Source: JAJYSO01 sp964451785 (GTDB lineage: Bacteria; Bacteroidota; Bacteroidia; Flavobacteriales; Flavobacteriaceae). Taken from it: 23,559 nt of DNA. The stretch lies in NCBI GenBank assembly GCA_964451785.1, contig CAYVJG010000040.1:1-23559 (forward strand), given 5' to 3'. The notes below the pieces were generated by a model. That model worked only from the letters and a program-made list of their open reading frames with translations. It was not told the DNA's origin and made no database searches. Below are positions 23,372-23,559 of this stretch, in pieces (position 1 is the first letter of the stretch; every line of letters begins with the position of its first letter). The translations under genes were made by a program, and so were the position numbers.

Positions 23372-23559
23372 ATGAGTAAATCAAAAATCACTTTAAAGTT
23401 GGGTTTGATTGTTTGTTGTTTGGTTAGCTTTTGTGCTTGTCAAACAATAGGTAAATTATACTTTGGCTATAAAACTCCGGAAGCTTTCGTGGCTGCTGAT
23501 GAGTTGGTAGAATTTTACAAACCCTATTATAATGATAGAATTTCTGTTAAGTTATATAA
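23372..23559 (+). CDS. predicted lipoprotein, 3' end outside the window
   Basis: An ATG five bases after the previous stop opens a frame that runs to the window edge (62 complete codons). The first residues are basic (MSKSKITLK), then hydrophobic, with a Cys-rich lipobox-like end (SFCAC, Cys23). The mature start reads QTIGKLYFGYKTPEAF. The tight spacing points to an operon with the preceding lipoprotein gene, so its translation may depend on the state of the (AC)8 tract. Family not recognised from this fragment. Confidence 0.7.
   Translation, partial: MSKSKITLKLGLIVCCLVSFCACQTIGKLYFGYKTPEAFVAADELVEFYKPYYNDRISVKLY

Overview
The window looks like a chromosomal segment of a member of the Bacteroidota, most likely Flavobacteriaceae. 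The evidence is a SusC/SusD outer-membrane pair, many lipoproteins with Bacteroidota-type lipoboxes, recurrent promoters of the form TTG/TTTG-N18..20-TAnnTTTG, few Shine-Dalgarno sites, modest GC content and Bacteroidota-type Dxs and TatA sequences. No tRNA, rRNA, CRISPR array, phage or intact transposase was seen.

Layout. Positions 1-523 hold no convincing gene but contain a multi-branched palindromic element resembling REP-type repeats. A beta-helix surface lipoprotein gene (524-2113, minus) follows. The block 2340-4717 is architecturally odd: two inverted, diverged copies of a ~240-bp hairpin-array repeat (about 2345-2610 and 4190-4438) flank a glutaminyl cyclotransferase lipoprotein gene and one SRP RNA gene, and a second SRP RNA gene lies just beyond. 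The two SRP RNAs differ at 7 of 95 positions, and six of these form three compensatory base-pair changes. An SDR dehydrogenase and a small transaldolase follow as a probable operon, then three small minus-strand envelope proteins of unknown function.

The middle holds an SMR/Gdx-type exporter, a TPP riboswitch controlling a PnuT-like thiamine transporter, tatA, and a tight three-gene operon: M23 peptidase, GH3-family adenylating enzyme, and an uncharacterised 561-aa protein whose C-terminal half carries nucleoside-phosphorylase-like motifs. A hotdog thioesterase and dxs form a minus-strand unit. dxs diverges from tadA through back-to-back -7 boxes placed so that both mRNAs may be leaderless.

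The right end has a SusC/SusD pair ending in a strong terminator. Next comes a small lipoprotein gene with a good promoter whose ATG start codons are separated from the body by an (AC)8 tract that puts them out of frame. One added AC unit would restore a complete lipoprotein signal peptide, so this looks like a phase-variable (currently OFF) locus. The window closes inside another lipoprotein gene.

The most unusual items are the (AC)8 switch, the paired covarying SRP RNAs with the inverted hairpin arrays, the GH3/nucleosidase-like operon, and the branched palindromic element at the left end.
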